From: an uncultured Clostridia bacterium
Lineage (GTDB): Bacteria; Bacillota; Clostridia; Christensenellales; Borkfalkiaceae
Assembly (NCBI GenBank): GCA_947624445.1
Contig: CANQKF010000005.1
Location: forward strand, 31,138 to 95,137
DNA length: 64,000 nucleotides
Reading direction: 5' to 3'
In this document: positions 8,882-16,855 of the stretch, piece by piece
How the letters are laid out: each line of letters begins with the position of its first letter
Numbering within the stretch: the stretch's first letter is position 1
The notes under the pieces: model-generated
What the model was told of the DNA's origin: nothing
The model's database searches: none
What the model saw: the letters and a program-made list of their open reading frames with translations, nothing else
Translations under genes and position numbers: made by a program

Positions 8882-10228
8882 ATGGATAGGATTCAAGCAT
8901 TGAAAGAGAGAAAAGAGGCGCTGAAAGGGGCGGGAAAGGAGATCCGCGCGAAGATCGCGGCGCTCGTGGACGAGGCAAGTTTCGTCGAACTCTCCGCCTT
9001 CAGCTTTTCCGAGCAGGCATTTTTCGAGGAGGCGACGAGCGGCGAAGGGGTCGTCACGGGCTTCGCGACGATCGGCGGCTATCCTTTCTATATTGTCGCG
9101 CAGAACTTCGCGCAGAACTTCGGAGGGCTCTCCAAGGCGAACTGCGAAAAGATCGCCCGCGCGCTCTCGGGCGCGGAGAAGCAGGGCGTGCCCGTCGTCT
9201 ATCTCCTGCATTCGCACGGCGTGAAGGTGGGGGAGGGCGTCCACGTGCTCGAAGGGATCGCGGAGCTGCTTCTCAAAGCGACCCAGCTCAAAGGGACGAT
9301 CCTGCAGTTTGCCGTGCTCGACGGCGAGGTCTTTGGCAGTTCCGCCGCGCTCGCCTCAATCGCGGACGTCGTATTTTTCACCGAGGGCGCTTCGCTCTGC
9401 GTGAGCTCGCCCTTCGTGCTCTCCGCAAAGGCGGGGAAGAACCTGAAGCCCGAGGAAGTGGGGGGCTATGCCGCGCTCGCGGGGGCAAATCTGCCCGCGG
9501 TCAAGGTGCGCGACATGAAGGAAGTCTGCGCGAAACTGCTTGCGATCTCCGAACTTCTGCGCATTCCCACGGTGGACGCCGAACTCAACGCGCCCGCGCC
9601 CGCGCTGAACAGCGACGCCTCGGCGAAGAATTTGCTTTCCCTCCTCGAAGGCGGCGTGGAGCTCGGCGCGAACGCCTGCCCCGAGGTGCACACCGTGCTC
9701 GGGCGGCTGGGCGGCGTTTCCGTCGCGGCGGTCGTGTTCGACGGAATGCAGATCACCGCGGAGAATCTCCGCAAGATCCGCAGCTTCGCGGAGCTCGCTT
9801 GCTGCTACTCCTTGCCCTTCGTCACCTTTGTGGACTGCGCGGGCGTTGCGCCTTCGATGGAGGTCGCCGCAAGTCCCGTCCTGCGCGAGATGGGCGAATA
9901 TCTCAACATGCTCGACGCCATCGACACGGCGAAGATCGCCGTCGTCACGGGCAGGGCGGTCGGGCTCGGGTATAGCCTGTTCGCGGCGAAATCGGCGGGC
10001 TTCGACTATACCTTCGCGCTCGCGACCGCACAGATCGCGCTCTTCGACGACGCGGTCGGCGCGCAGATCGAATTCGGCGGCGCGGGGGACGCGGAAAAGC
10101 TCGCGGCGGCATATGCCGAGGCGCATGCCGATCCCGTCCACGCGGCGAAGGGCGGCTACCTCGACGACATCGTGGAGCCGCAATTCCTCAAACAATATCT
10201 GATCGCGGCGCTCGAAACGCTGAAGTGA
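8882..10228 (+). CDS. Carboxyl transferase subunit (MmdA / transcarboxylase 12S-like)
   Basis: A 448-residue protein of the acetyl-CoA carboxylase carboxyltransferase/crotonase fold, the class found in methylmalonyl-CoA decarboxylase alpha subunit and transcarboxylase 12S. Two tandem crotonase-like halves are visible: the N-terminal half with GEGVVTGFATIGGYPFYIVAQNF and KIARALSGAEKQGVPVVYLL, the C-terminal half with FAELACCYSLPFVTFVDCAGV and VVTGRAVGLGYSLF. It would move a carboxyl group between an acyl-CoA and the biotin protein encoded two genes on. It is shorter and more divergent than the usual 500-residue MmdA, so the acyl-CoA substrate is uncertain. First gene of the operon; GAGG precedes ATG 8882. 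Confidence 0.82.
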   Translation: MDRIQALKERKEALKGAGKEIRAKIAALVDEASFVELSAFSFSEQAFFEEATSGEGVVTGFATIGGYPFYIVAQNFAQNFGGLSKANCEKIARALSGAEKQGVPVVYLLHSHGVKVGEGVHVLEGIAELLLKATQLKGTILQFAVLDGEVFGSSAALASIADVVFFTEGASLCVSSPFVLSAKAGKNLKPEEVGGYAALAGANLPAVKVRDMKEVCAKLLAISELLRIPTVDAELNAPAPALNSDASAKNLLSLLEGGVELGANACPEVHTVLGRLGGVSVAAVVFDGMQITAENLRKIRSFAELACCYSLPFVTFVDCAGVAPSMEVAASPVLREMGEYLNMLDAIDTAKIAVVTGRAVGLGYSLFAAKSAGFDYTFALATAQIALFDDAVGAQIEFGGAGDAEKLAAAYAEAHADPVHAAKGGYLDDIVEPQFLKQYLIAALETLK

Positions 10229-10235
10229 GGGGGAC

Positions 10236-10571
10236 ATGGAAGGTTTGTTGTTGCTGTTCGACGGCATTCATCTCGAGGGCGGGATCGGCATGGCGGCATT
10301 CTACGCCGTGTTCGGGTTCGTATTCGTCTTTCTCGGGATCACTCTGCTCATCCTCATTCTCACGGTCATCGGCAAGGTGATGGAGAAGATCAACGCCCGC
10401 CGCGAGCAAAAGGAGAGCGTGCCCGCGCCCGTGCGGAGGGAGCCGCGCCCCGAGATCGAGGCGGGGATCCCGCCCGAGATCGTCGCGGCGATCACCGCAG
10501 CCCTTGCCGTTGCGCTCGAAGAGGAACACGGCGCGTGCGACTTTGTCGTGCGCAGGATCAAAAAAATTTAA
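10236..10571 (+). CDS. Oxaloacetate/methylmalonyl-CoA decarboxylase gamma-type subunit
   Basis: A 111-residue protein with one N-terminal membrane helix (about residues 15-45, MAAFYAVFGFVFVFLGITLLILILTV) followed by a charged, Pro-rich cytoplasmic segment. This is the architecture of OadG/MmdD subunits that assemble the Na+-pumping decarboxylase at the membrane. The call rests on position between the carboxyltransferase and biotin-carrier genes as well as on topology. A short amphipathic C-terminal helix (ITAALAVALEEEHG) completes it. Confidence 0.82.
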   Translation: MEGLLLLFDGIHLEGGIGMAAFYAVFGFVFVFLGITLLILILTVIGKVMEKINARREQKESVPAPVRREPRPEIEAGIPPEIVAAITAALAVALEEEHGACDFVVRRIKKI

Positions 10572-10583
10572 GGAGACACAACC

Positions 10584-10928
10584 ATGCGCAATTTCATCAT
10601 CACGGTCGACGGAAAACGGTATGAAGTGGGGGTCGAAGAGGTCGGCGCGGCAGCTTCCGCGCCCGTTCCCGCAGCGCCCGCCGCAAAACCTGCGGCGCCC
10701 GCACCCGCGCCCGCGGGCGGCACAAAGGTGCTCTCGCCCTTCCCCGGGCTCATCAAGAACTTACTCGTGCAGAGCGGCGCGTCCGTCAAGAAGGATCAGC
10801 CCATCCTCGTGCTCGAAGCGATGAAGATGGACAACGATATCACGGCGCCCTGCGACGGCGTCGTCACCGTGCTCGTCCAAAAGGGCGCCAATGTGGAATC
10901 GGACGCCGTGCTTGCCGTCGTCGGATAA
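10584..10928 (+). CDS. Biotin carrier protein (biotin/lipoyl attachment domain)
   Basis: Carries the covalently bound biotin that shuttles CO2 between the carboxyltransferase subunits and the membrane decarboxylase. The 114-residue protein has a flexible Ala/Pro linker (about residues 28-50) and a C-terminal biotinyl domain with the invariant EAMKM, the biotinylated Lys being residue 81. AAGGAG lies 8 nt before the ATG. Same arrangement as MmdC, GcdC or the 1.3S subunit of transcarboxylase. Confidence 0.95.
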   Translation: MRNFIITVDGKRYEVGVEEVGAAASAPVPAAPAAKPAAPAPAPAGGTKVLSPFPGLIKNLLVQSGASVKKDQPILVLEAMKMDNDITAPCDGVVTVLVQKGANVESDAVLAVVG

Positions 10929-10941
10929 ATCGGAGTAACCC

Positions 10942-12129
10942 ATGCAAAGCAGTTTGATCGCGCTCAATATCGGCGAAATCTTTTCCAAGCTCTGGAGCTC
11001 GATGGGCATCTCGCAGGGCGGCGACGTGTGGAAGAACTACATCATGCTCGTCATCGCCTGCGTGCTCTTCTTTCTTGCGATCTTCAAGAAGGCGGAGCCG
11101 ATGCTCCTGCTTCCCATTGCCTTCGGAATGTTTCTCATCAATATCCCCGGGGCGGAAAAGATCCTGTGGGGGACTTATACCGACGAGGCGCATACCTACG
11201 ACCTCGTGGTCAACCGCGGGCTCCTCTGGTATCTCTACTACGGCGTGGATAAGGTCATCTATCCGCCGCTCATCTTCCTCGGGATCGGCGCCATGACGGA
11301 TTTCGGCCCGCTCATCGCCAACCCCAAGAGCATGCTCATCGGTGCGGGCGCCCAGCTCGGGATCTTCATCGCGCTCTTCGGCGCGATCCTGATCGGGTTC
11401 GACGGCGCCTCCGCCGCGGCGATCGCCATCATCGGCGGGGCGGACGGCCCCACGGCGATCTACGTCGCCAAGATGCTCGCGGAAAACCTCGTGCCGACGA
11501 TCGCCATCGCGGCGTATTCCTATATGGCGCTCATCCCCTTCATCCAGAAGCCCGTCATGCGGCTTCTGACGACGAAGAAGGAGCGCTCCATCCGCATGAA
11601 GCCCCTGCGCAGGGTCTCGAAGGTCGAGAAGATCATGTTCCCGATCATCGTCACGCTCGTCGTCGGCCTGCTCTTGCCCGACGCCATTCCGCTGCTCGGC
11701 ATGCTCATGCTCGGCAATCTGTTCCGCGAATCGGGGGTCGTCGAGCGGCTCTCCTCGCAGGCGCAGAACGGGCTCATCAACACGGTCACGATCCTGCTCG
11801 GGGTCGCCGTCGGGTGCAAGGCGAAGGGGGATGTGTTCCTCTCCGTCCAGACGCTCGGCATCATGGCGATCGGCATCATCGCCTTCTACTGCGGCACGAT
11901 CGGCGGCATTCTCACCGCGAAGCTCATGTGCAAGATCACGAAGGGGAAGATCAACCCGCTCATCGGGTCCGCGGGCGTCTCGGCCGTGCCCATGGCGGCG
12001 CGCATCTCCGAGGACGTCGGGCGGGAGACCGATCCTTCCAACCATCTTCTCATGCACGCCATGGGACCCAATGTTGCGGGCGTCATCGGCTCGGCGCTCG
12101 CCGCGGGCATTCTGCTCGCGATCTTTTAA
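10942..12129 (+). CDS. Na+-transporting carboxylic-acid decarboxylase beta subunit (OadB/MmdB/GcdB)
   Basis: Polytopic membrane subunit that decarboxylates carboxybiotin and couples this to Na+ export. The 395-residue product has nine or more hydrophobic segments and the family hallmarks: PPLIFLGIGAMTDFGPLIANP, then DGASAAAIAIIGGADGPTAIYVA with the conserved Asp of the Na+ site, and the C-terminal SAVPMAARISEDVGRE...NHLLMHAMGPNVAGVIGSA block. Operon neighbours provide the biotin protein and two carboxyltransferases. Substrate cannot be read from this subunit. Confidence 0.95.
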   Translation: MQSSLIALNIGEIFSKLWSSMGISQGGDVWKNYIMLVIACVLFFLAIFKKAEPMLLLPIAFGMFLINIPGAEKILWGTYTDEAHTYDLVVNRGLLWYLYYGVDKVIYPPLIFLGIGAMTDFGPLIANPKSMLIGAGAQLGIFIALFGAILIGFDGASAAAIAIIGGADGPTAIYVAKMLAENLVPTIAIAAYSYMALIPFIQKPVMRLLTTKKERSIRMKPLRRVSKVEKIMFPIIVTLVVGLLLPDAIPLLGMLMLGNLFRESGVVERLSSQAQNGLINTVTILLGVAVGCKAKGDVFLSVQTLGIMAIGIIAFYCGTIGGILTAKLMCKITKGKINPLIGSAGVSAVPMAARISEDVGRETDPSNHLLMHAMGPNVAGVIGSALAAGILLAIF

Positions 12130-12147
12130 GCCGTACGGAGTTTTGAT

Positions 12148-13581
12148 ATGAAAAAAGTAATGATCATGGACACGATCCTCCGCGACGCGCACCAATCGCA
12201 GGCGGCAACGCGGATGCGCACCGAGCAGATGATCCCCGCGCTCTCCGCGCTCGACGACATCGGCTATTTTTCCCTCGAGGGATGGGGCGGCGCGACCTTC
12301 GATACCTGCATGCGCTTTTTGAACGAGGATCCGTGGGAGCGGCTGCGCACCCTGCGCAAATACCTCCAAAAGACGCCCATCCAGATGCTCCTGCGCGGGC
12401 AGAATCTTCTCGGCTACCGCAACTATGCGGACGATCTCGTCGAGAAGCTCGTCGAAAAGTGCTTCGAAAACGGCATCGGCGTCATCCGCGTGTTCGACGC
12501 CTTGAACGATCCCCGCAACATCGAAGCCTCGATGAAGGCGATCAAAAAATACGGCGGGCAGCTCCGCGCAAAGGATCCGCGCCGCGGGATCTGCGAGGCG
12601 GCGATCTCGTATACGACGGGCCCCGCCTACGATCTCGAATACTTCGTCAACCTCGCAAAGACGTATGAATCCATGGGCGCGGACAACATCTGCGTCAAGG
12701 ACATGGCGAACCTTTTGTTGCCCTTCGACGCCTATCAGCTCGTCACGGCGCTCAAAGCCGCGCTCCGCCCCGAGACGAAACTGCATCTGCACACCCACAA
12801 CACGACGGGCACGGGCGACATGGTCAACCTCATGGCGATCCTGGCGGGGGTGGATATCGTCGATACGGCGCTCTCGCCGCTCGGGAACGGAACTTCGCAG
12901 CCCGCGACCGAGGCGCTCGTCGCCACTCTCCGCGGGACGGAGTACGATACGGGCATCTCGCTCGAAAAACTCATTCCCATCGCCGCGCACTTCAAAAAGG
13001 TCGCGGCGGAGCTCGAAAAGGAGGGCTCGCTCAATCCGAAAGTGCGGCAGGTCGACGTCAACACCCTCATCTATCAGGTGCCGGGCGGCATGCTCTCCAA
13101 CCTCATGAACCAGCTCAAAAAGGCGGGCAAAGAGGATAAACTTCCCGAAGTGCTCGCCGAAGTGCCCAATGTGCGCAGGGATTGCGGCTATCCGCCGCTC
13201 GTCACCCCGAGTTCGCAGATCGTCGGCACGCAGGCCGTGATGAACGTCGTCATGGGCGAGCGCTACAAGATGGTCACCAAGGAGACGCGCGACCTCTTTG
13301 CGGGCAAGTACGGCAAAGTGCCGATGCCCGTGAACGAGGAGATCGCCGCCAAGATCCTGAAGGGCGAGAAGCGCATCACCTACCGTCCCGCAGACGACCT
13401 CGAGCCCGAGTACGAAAAGCTCAAGGCGGAGCTCGTCGCAAAGGGATTCTACACGCAGGAGGAGGACGTGCTTTCCTACGCCTCCTTCCCCGAAGTCGCC
13501 GAGAACTTCTTCAAGTGGAGAAAGGCGAAGAACGAAGGGGTCGATTCCGACCTCGCCAAGAGCGGCGTCTATCCCGTGTGA
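12148..13581 (+). CDS. Oxaloacetate decarboxylase/pyruvate carboxylase-type carboxyltransferase (OadA/5S-like)
   Basis: HMG-CoA lyase-like TIM-barrel carboxyltransferase that moves CO2 between oxaloacetate or pyruvate and biotin. The 477-residue protein starts with MIMDTILRDAHQSQAATRMRT (metal-binding Asp of the barrel), followed by GGATFDTCMRFL, the carbamylated-Lys motif NICVKDMANLL, the HTHNTTG zinc histidines, and the C-terminal PYC/OADA conserved domain (QVPGGMLSNL). It stops after the 5S-like portion: the C-terminal biotinyl domain of classical OadA is absent and is supplied by the separate carrier gene. Last gene of the operon. Confidence 0.93.
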   Translation: MKKVMIMDTILRDAHQSQAATRMRTEQMIPALSALDDIGYFSLEGWGGATFDTCMRFLNEDPWERLRTLRKYLQKTPIQMLLRGQNLLGYRNYADDLVEKLVEKCFENGIGVIRVFDALNDPRNIEASMKAIKKYGGQLRAKDPRRGICEAAISYTTGPAYDLEYFVNLAKTYESMGADNICVKDMANLLLPFDAYQLVTALKAALRPETKLHLHTHNTTGTGDMVNLMAILAGVDIVDTALSPLGNGTSQPATEALVATLRGTEYDTGISLEKLIPIAAHFKKVAAELEKEGSLNPKVRQVDVNTLIYQVPGGMLSNLMNQLKKAGKEDKLPEVLAEVPNVRRDCGYPPLVTPSSQIVGTQAVMNVVMGERYKMVTKETRDLFAGKYGKVPMPVNEEIAAKILKGEKRITYRPADDLEPEYEKLKAELVAKGFYTQEEDVLSYASFPEVAENFFKWRKAKNEGVDSDLAKSGVYPV

Positions 13582-13679
13582 GCGATGGGGACCCGCACCG
13601 AACATTTCATGGCATTTTCGAGCGAGGGACGTCTGTTCCTCGCTTCCGCATTGCAAAAAACCGCGGGGAGGCGATACGC

Positions 13680-14909
13680 ATGCGAGTGATCGTCATCGGC
13701 GGGGGCGCGAGCGGGCTCATGGCGGCATATGCCGCGGCGGCAGGGGGCGGCGACGTCCTCCTTCTCGAGAAGAACGAAAAGCTCGGCAAGAAGATCTACA
13801 TCACGGGCAAAGGGCGGTGCAATCTCACGAACGACTGCCCGCCCGAAACCTTTTTGCAGAACGTCGTGCACGGGGAGAAGTTCCTGCGCGGCGCGATCTA
13901 CGCCTTTCCGCCCGCGCGCACCATGGAGTTCTTCGAAGCGCAGGGACTGCCGCTCAAAGTGGAGCGCGGAAACAGGGTGTTTCCCGTTTCGGACAAGGCG
14001 AGCGACGTCACCAAAGCGCTCGAGCGCGCCTGTTTGCAGGCGGGCGTCCGGATCCGCCTCAACACGGAAGCGAAGGGGATCGCACGGCGCGGAGAAGCAG
14101 TCTGCGGCGTCGTCACGGCGCAGGGAGAACTTCCCGCGGACGCAGTGATCGTGGCCACGGGCGGTCTCTCCTATCCCTCGACGGGTTCGACGGGAGACGG
14201 CTACAAATTTGCCCTGAACGCGGGGCATGCGGTCACGCCGCGCACGCCTTCCCTCGTCGGCATCGAGGCGGAGGGCGTCTCGTCGGCGCAGGGGATCGCC
14301 GTAAAAAATTGCACGCTGACGGCAAAACGCAGGGAAAAGACGATCTTTTCCGCGCAGGGCGAACTGCTCTTTACCCATTACGGCGTCTCGGGGCCGCTTG
14401 TTTTGACGCTCTCGGCGCTCGTCACGCGGGATGTCCTCCCGCAGATCGGCTGTACGCTGGACTTCAAGCCCGCGCTCGATGAAAAGAAACTCGACGAGCG
14501 GCTCCTGCGGGATTTTTCGGAGCGCGCCAACGAACAGATGAAGAATGTCATGCGCGGGTTGCTTCCCGCAGAGCTTGGGCTGCTCGTCCTCCGCGCGGCG
14601 CAGATCCGCGCCGAGAAACAGGCCAATGCGGTGACGCGGGAGGAGCGCATACGGCTTCGCAACGCGCTGAAAGCCTTTCCGCTCTCCCTCAAAAAACTCC
14701 GCGGCTACGATGAGGCGGTGGTCACTTCGGGCGGGGTGGAACTTTCGGAGATCGATCCGAAAACGATGCAGTCCAAAAAGGTAAAGGGACTGTTCTTCTG
14801 CGGCGAGACGCTCGATTGCGACGCCTACACGGGGGGATTCAACTTGCAGATCGCCTTTGCAACGGGCTATTCTGCTGGGATGGGGGCGCTAAAATGCACT
14901 TTAAGATAG
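13680..14909 (+). CDS. NAD(P)/FAD-dependent oxidoreductase, HI0933/YhiN family
   Basis: A 409-residue flavoprotein. Residues 1-30 form the dinucleotide-binding fold (VIVIGGGASGLMAAYAAA), followed by the family signature GKKIYITGKGRCNLTN, an internal ATGGLSYPSTGSTGDGY motif, and a C-terminal FAD-contact block CGETLDCDAYTGGFNLQIAFATG. The reaction is not established for most members (aminoacetone oxidase-like or Bacillus YtfP-type). Start ATG 13680 follows GGGGAGG. About 100 bp separates it from the carboxylase operon, including a small AGCGAGG/CCTCGCT hairpin. Its TAG stop abuts a palindromic repeat. Confidence 0.9.
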   Translation: MRVIVIGGGASGLMAAYAAAAGGGDVLLLEKNEKLGKKIYITGKGRCNLTNDCPPETFLQNVVHGEKFLRGAIYAFPPARTMEFFEAQGLPLKVERGNRVFPVSDKASDVTKALERACLQAGVRIRLNTEAKGIARRGEAVCGVVTAQGELPADAVIVATGGLSYPSTGSTGDGYKFALNAGHAVTPRTPSLVGIEAEGVSSAQGIAVKNCTLTAKRREKTIFSAQGELLFTHYGVSGPLVLTLSALVTRDVLPQIGCTLDFKPALDEKKLDERLLRDFSERANEQMKNVMRGLLPAELGLLVLRAAQIRAEKQANAVTREERIRLRNALKAFPLSLKKLRGYDEAVVTSGGVELSEIDPKTMQSKKVKGLFFCGETLDCDAYTGGFNLQIAFATGYSAGMGALKCTLR

Positions 14910-14930
14910 TACTATGTTACGCATAATACT
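14908..14930 (+). repeat. Dispersed palindromic repeat copy
   Basis: AGTACTATG and CATAATACT arms around TTACG, overlapping the TAG stop codon of the flavoprotein gene by two bases. A single non-pairing position in the stem becomes a G-U pair in a - strand transcript. Confidence 0.75.
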
Positions 14931-14979
14931 CTCCAAAGGCGCGAAAAATTTTTTCGGGAACCCTGTTTTGCGATTTTCC

Positions 14980-15008
14980 TTGACAGGCGGGCGCGGTTCC
15001 TGTATAAT
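14980..15008 (+). promoter_or_regulatory. Sigma-A promoter of aroH-cmk / plsC / ispH-rpsA
   Basis: TTGACA (14980-14985), 17-nt spacer, TATAAT (15003-15008): a perfect consensus promoter. About 40 nt of leader follows before GGGAG and ATG 15057. Confidence 0.9.
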
Positions 15009-15056
15009 ATTACACGATTGTGATTTCGATTACGGAACTGCAGGGAGAAAACTCGT

Positions 15057-16061
15057 ATGGTAGTCATCCGCGGCGCAACGACGCTCGAACATGATGAAAA
15101 GGAGGAGATCCGGCGCGCGGTCGCAGAGCTTTTGGAGCAGATCGCCAACCGCAATTCGCTCAAAAAGGATGAGATCGTGAGCATCGTCTTTTCCTCGACC
15201 TCGGATATCCATTCCTATTATCCCGCGAAGGCGGCGCGCGAGGCGGGATACGGCAGCTGTTCGCTCTTCTCGGCGCAGGAGCCCGAGATCGACGGCGGGC
15301 TCGCGCTCTGCATCCGCGTGATGCTCTTCGTCGAGAAGGATATGACGCCCCATCACGTCTATCTGCGGGGGGCGAAGGTGCTCCGCAGGGACCTCGCCGT
15401 GTTCAACGTCGCGATCGACGGCCCCGCCGGCTCGGGAAAATCCACGGTCGCGAAGCGGATCGCGCACGATTATCATATTTTATATCTCGATACGGGCGCC
15501 ATGTACCGCGCCTGCGCCATGAAGGCGCTCGAGGCGGGGGCCGACCTCGATAACGAGACCGAGCTCATGGATATTTTCCGCGATATGCAGCTCGACGTCG
15601 TCTATGAGGGCGACGTGCAGAGGACAATCCTCGACGGGCGGGACGTCTCCGAGGAGATCCGCCGTCCCGAGATCTCGACGGCGGCCTCGATGGTCTCCAA
15701 GCATCCGAGCGTCAGGATGCACATGGTGGAAAAGCAGCGGGAGATCGCGGGGAAGAATTCCTGCGTGCTCGACGGGCGGGACATCGGCACCGTCGTGCTG
15801 CCCGACGCCGACTTCAAATTTTTCCTCACGGCGACGCCCGAGGTCCGCGCCAAGCGGCGGTACGACGAGCTCGTCGCCAAGGGGCACCAGGTGGATTTCG
15901 AGGAACTCAAGCGGGAGATCGTCCGCCGCGACGACCGCGATTCCACGCGCGCGCTCGCCCCGCTCAAACAGGCGGAGGACGCGATCGCGGTCGATACCAC
16001 GGGCATGACGATCGAGGAGGTCGTCGCCTTCGTGAAACGCAAAATGCAGGAGAAGATCTGA
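15057..16061 (+). CDS. aroH-cmk: Chorismate mutase (AroH type) fused to cytidylate kinase
   Basis: A 334-residue fusion. Residues 1 to about 113 are an AroH-fold chorismate mutase with the catalytic pattern preserved: Arg5 (IRGATT), the QEPEID Glu segment (75-77), Arg87 (CIRVM) and Tyr102 (HHVYLRGA). Residues about 116-334 are (d)CMP kinase with the P-loop GPAGSGKST (122-130), the NMP-binding DTGAMYRA, and RRDDRDSTR of the lid region. The first domain would rearrange chorismate to prephenate for Phe/Tyr synthesis; the second phosphorylates CMP/dCMP. The frame is open across the junction and the kinase has no start of its own in good context. First gene of the cmk-plsC-ispH/rpsA operon. Confidence 0.93.
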   Translation: MVVIRGATTLEHDEKEEIRRAVAELLEQIANRNSLKKDEIVSIVFSSTSDIHSYYPAKAAREAGYGSCSLFSAQEPEIDGGLALCIRVMLFVEKDMTPHHVYLRGAKVLRRDLAVFNVAIDGPAGSGKSTVAKRIAHDYHILYLDTGAMYRACAMKALEAGADLDNETELMDIFRDMQLDVVYEGDVQRTILDGRDVSEEIRRPEISTAASMVSKHPSVRMHMVEKQREIAGKNSCVLDGRDIGTVVLPDADFKFFLTATPEVRAKRRYDELVAKGHQVDFEELKREIVRRDDRDSTRALAPLKQAEDAIAVDTTGMTIEEVVAFVKRKMQEKI

Positions 16062-16855
16062 TGGCGGAAACCGTCAGGGCGCCCGAAGCGCCCAAAAAAC
16101 TGACGCGCAAGGAGAAGAAGGCGCTCCGCAAGCAAAAGATCCACCAGAAGCGCGCCGAGCGGGTGAAAAAGGTCCGTTTGTTCCCCGCAAACAAGAAGGG
16201 CTATCATGTGATGCACTTCATGAATCTCTTGCGCGTACTTTTTTATCCCGTGCATTTTCTCGTCTATCCGTTCAAACTGCACGGGCACAAGAAGGTGGGG
16301 AAGGGCGCCTACATCTACATGGGCAACCATTATTGCATCTGGGACATCTTCTATCCCGCGCACACGACGTGGGAGGGCGTGCACTACCTCGCGAAGCAAT
16401 CGGTGCTCGAAGCGCCCGTGCTGAATTGGTGGGCGGTGGAGATCGGCGCGATCGGCGCCATGCGCGACGGCTCGGACGTGCGGACGGTGATGGAGTCCAT
16501 CAAGGTGCTCCGCAACGGCGAGAAGCTCTCGATGTTCCCCGAGGGGACGCGCAACAAGAGCGGGGGCGACGAATTCCTGCCCTTCCACGGCGGGGCGGCG
16601 CTGCTCGCGATCAAGACCAAGACGCCCATCATTCCCTTCGTCATCTGCAACCGTCCGCGCGTGTGGCACGTCACGCACGTCGTGTTCGGCGAGCCCATGG
16701 AACTCTCCGAATACTACGACCGCAAGCTCACGCCCGAGGACTATGCCGCGGCGGATGAAAAGCTCCGCGACCGTCTCTACGCGCTCCGCGCCGAATTCCG
16801 CGCGTCGCGGGAGAAGAAAAAGAAAACGAAAACGAAAGCGAAGAAGCGCCCGTGA
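16061..16855 (+). CDS. plsC: 1-acyl-sn-glycerol-3-phosphate acyltransferase
   Basis: Membrane-associated enzyme converting lysophosphatidic acid to phosphatidic acid. The 264-residue protein has a Lys-rich N terminus (about residues 10-45), a hydrophobic segment (LLRVLFYPVHFLVYPF), the catalytic H-X4-D motif as NHYCIWD, and the acceptor-binding motif FPEGTRNKSG. Its ATG overlaps the stop codon of aroH-cmk (TGATG) and its own stop overlaps the GTG start of ispH-rpsA, so translation of the three is coupled. Another Lys-rich tail closes the protein. Confidence 0.95.
   Translation: MAETVRAPEAPKKLTRKEKKALRKQKIHQKRAERVKKVRLFPANKKGYHVMHFMNLLRVLFYPVHFLVYPFKLHGHKKVGKGAYIYMGNHYCIWDIFYPAHTTWEGVHYLAKQSVLEAPVLNWWAVEIGAIGAMRDGSDVRTVMESIKVLRNGEKLSMFPEGTRNKSGGDEFLPFHGGAALLAIKTKTPIIPFVICNRPRVWHVTHVVFGEPMELSEYYDRKLTPEDYAAADEKLRDRLYALRAEFRASREKKKKTKTKAKKRP

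Noticed and set aside
10864-13656. 930-aa - strand ORF
   Set aside because: Antisense to the biotin carrier, beta-subunit and OadA-like genes; no recognisable domain.
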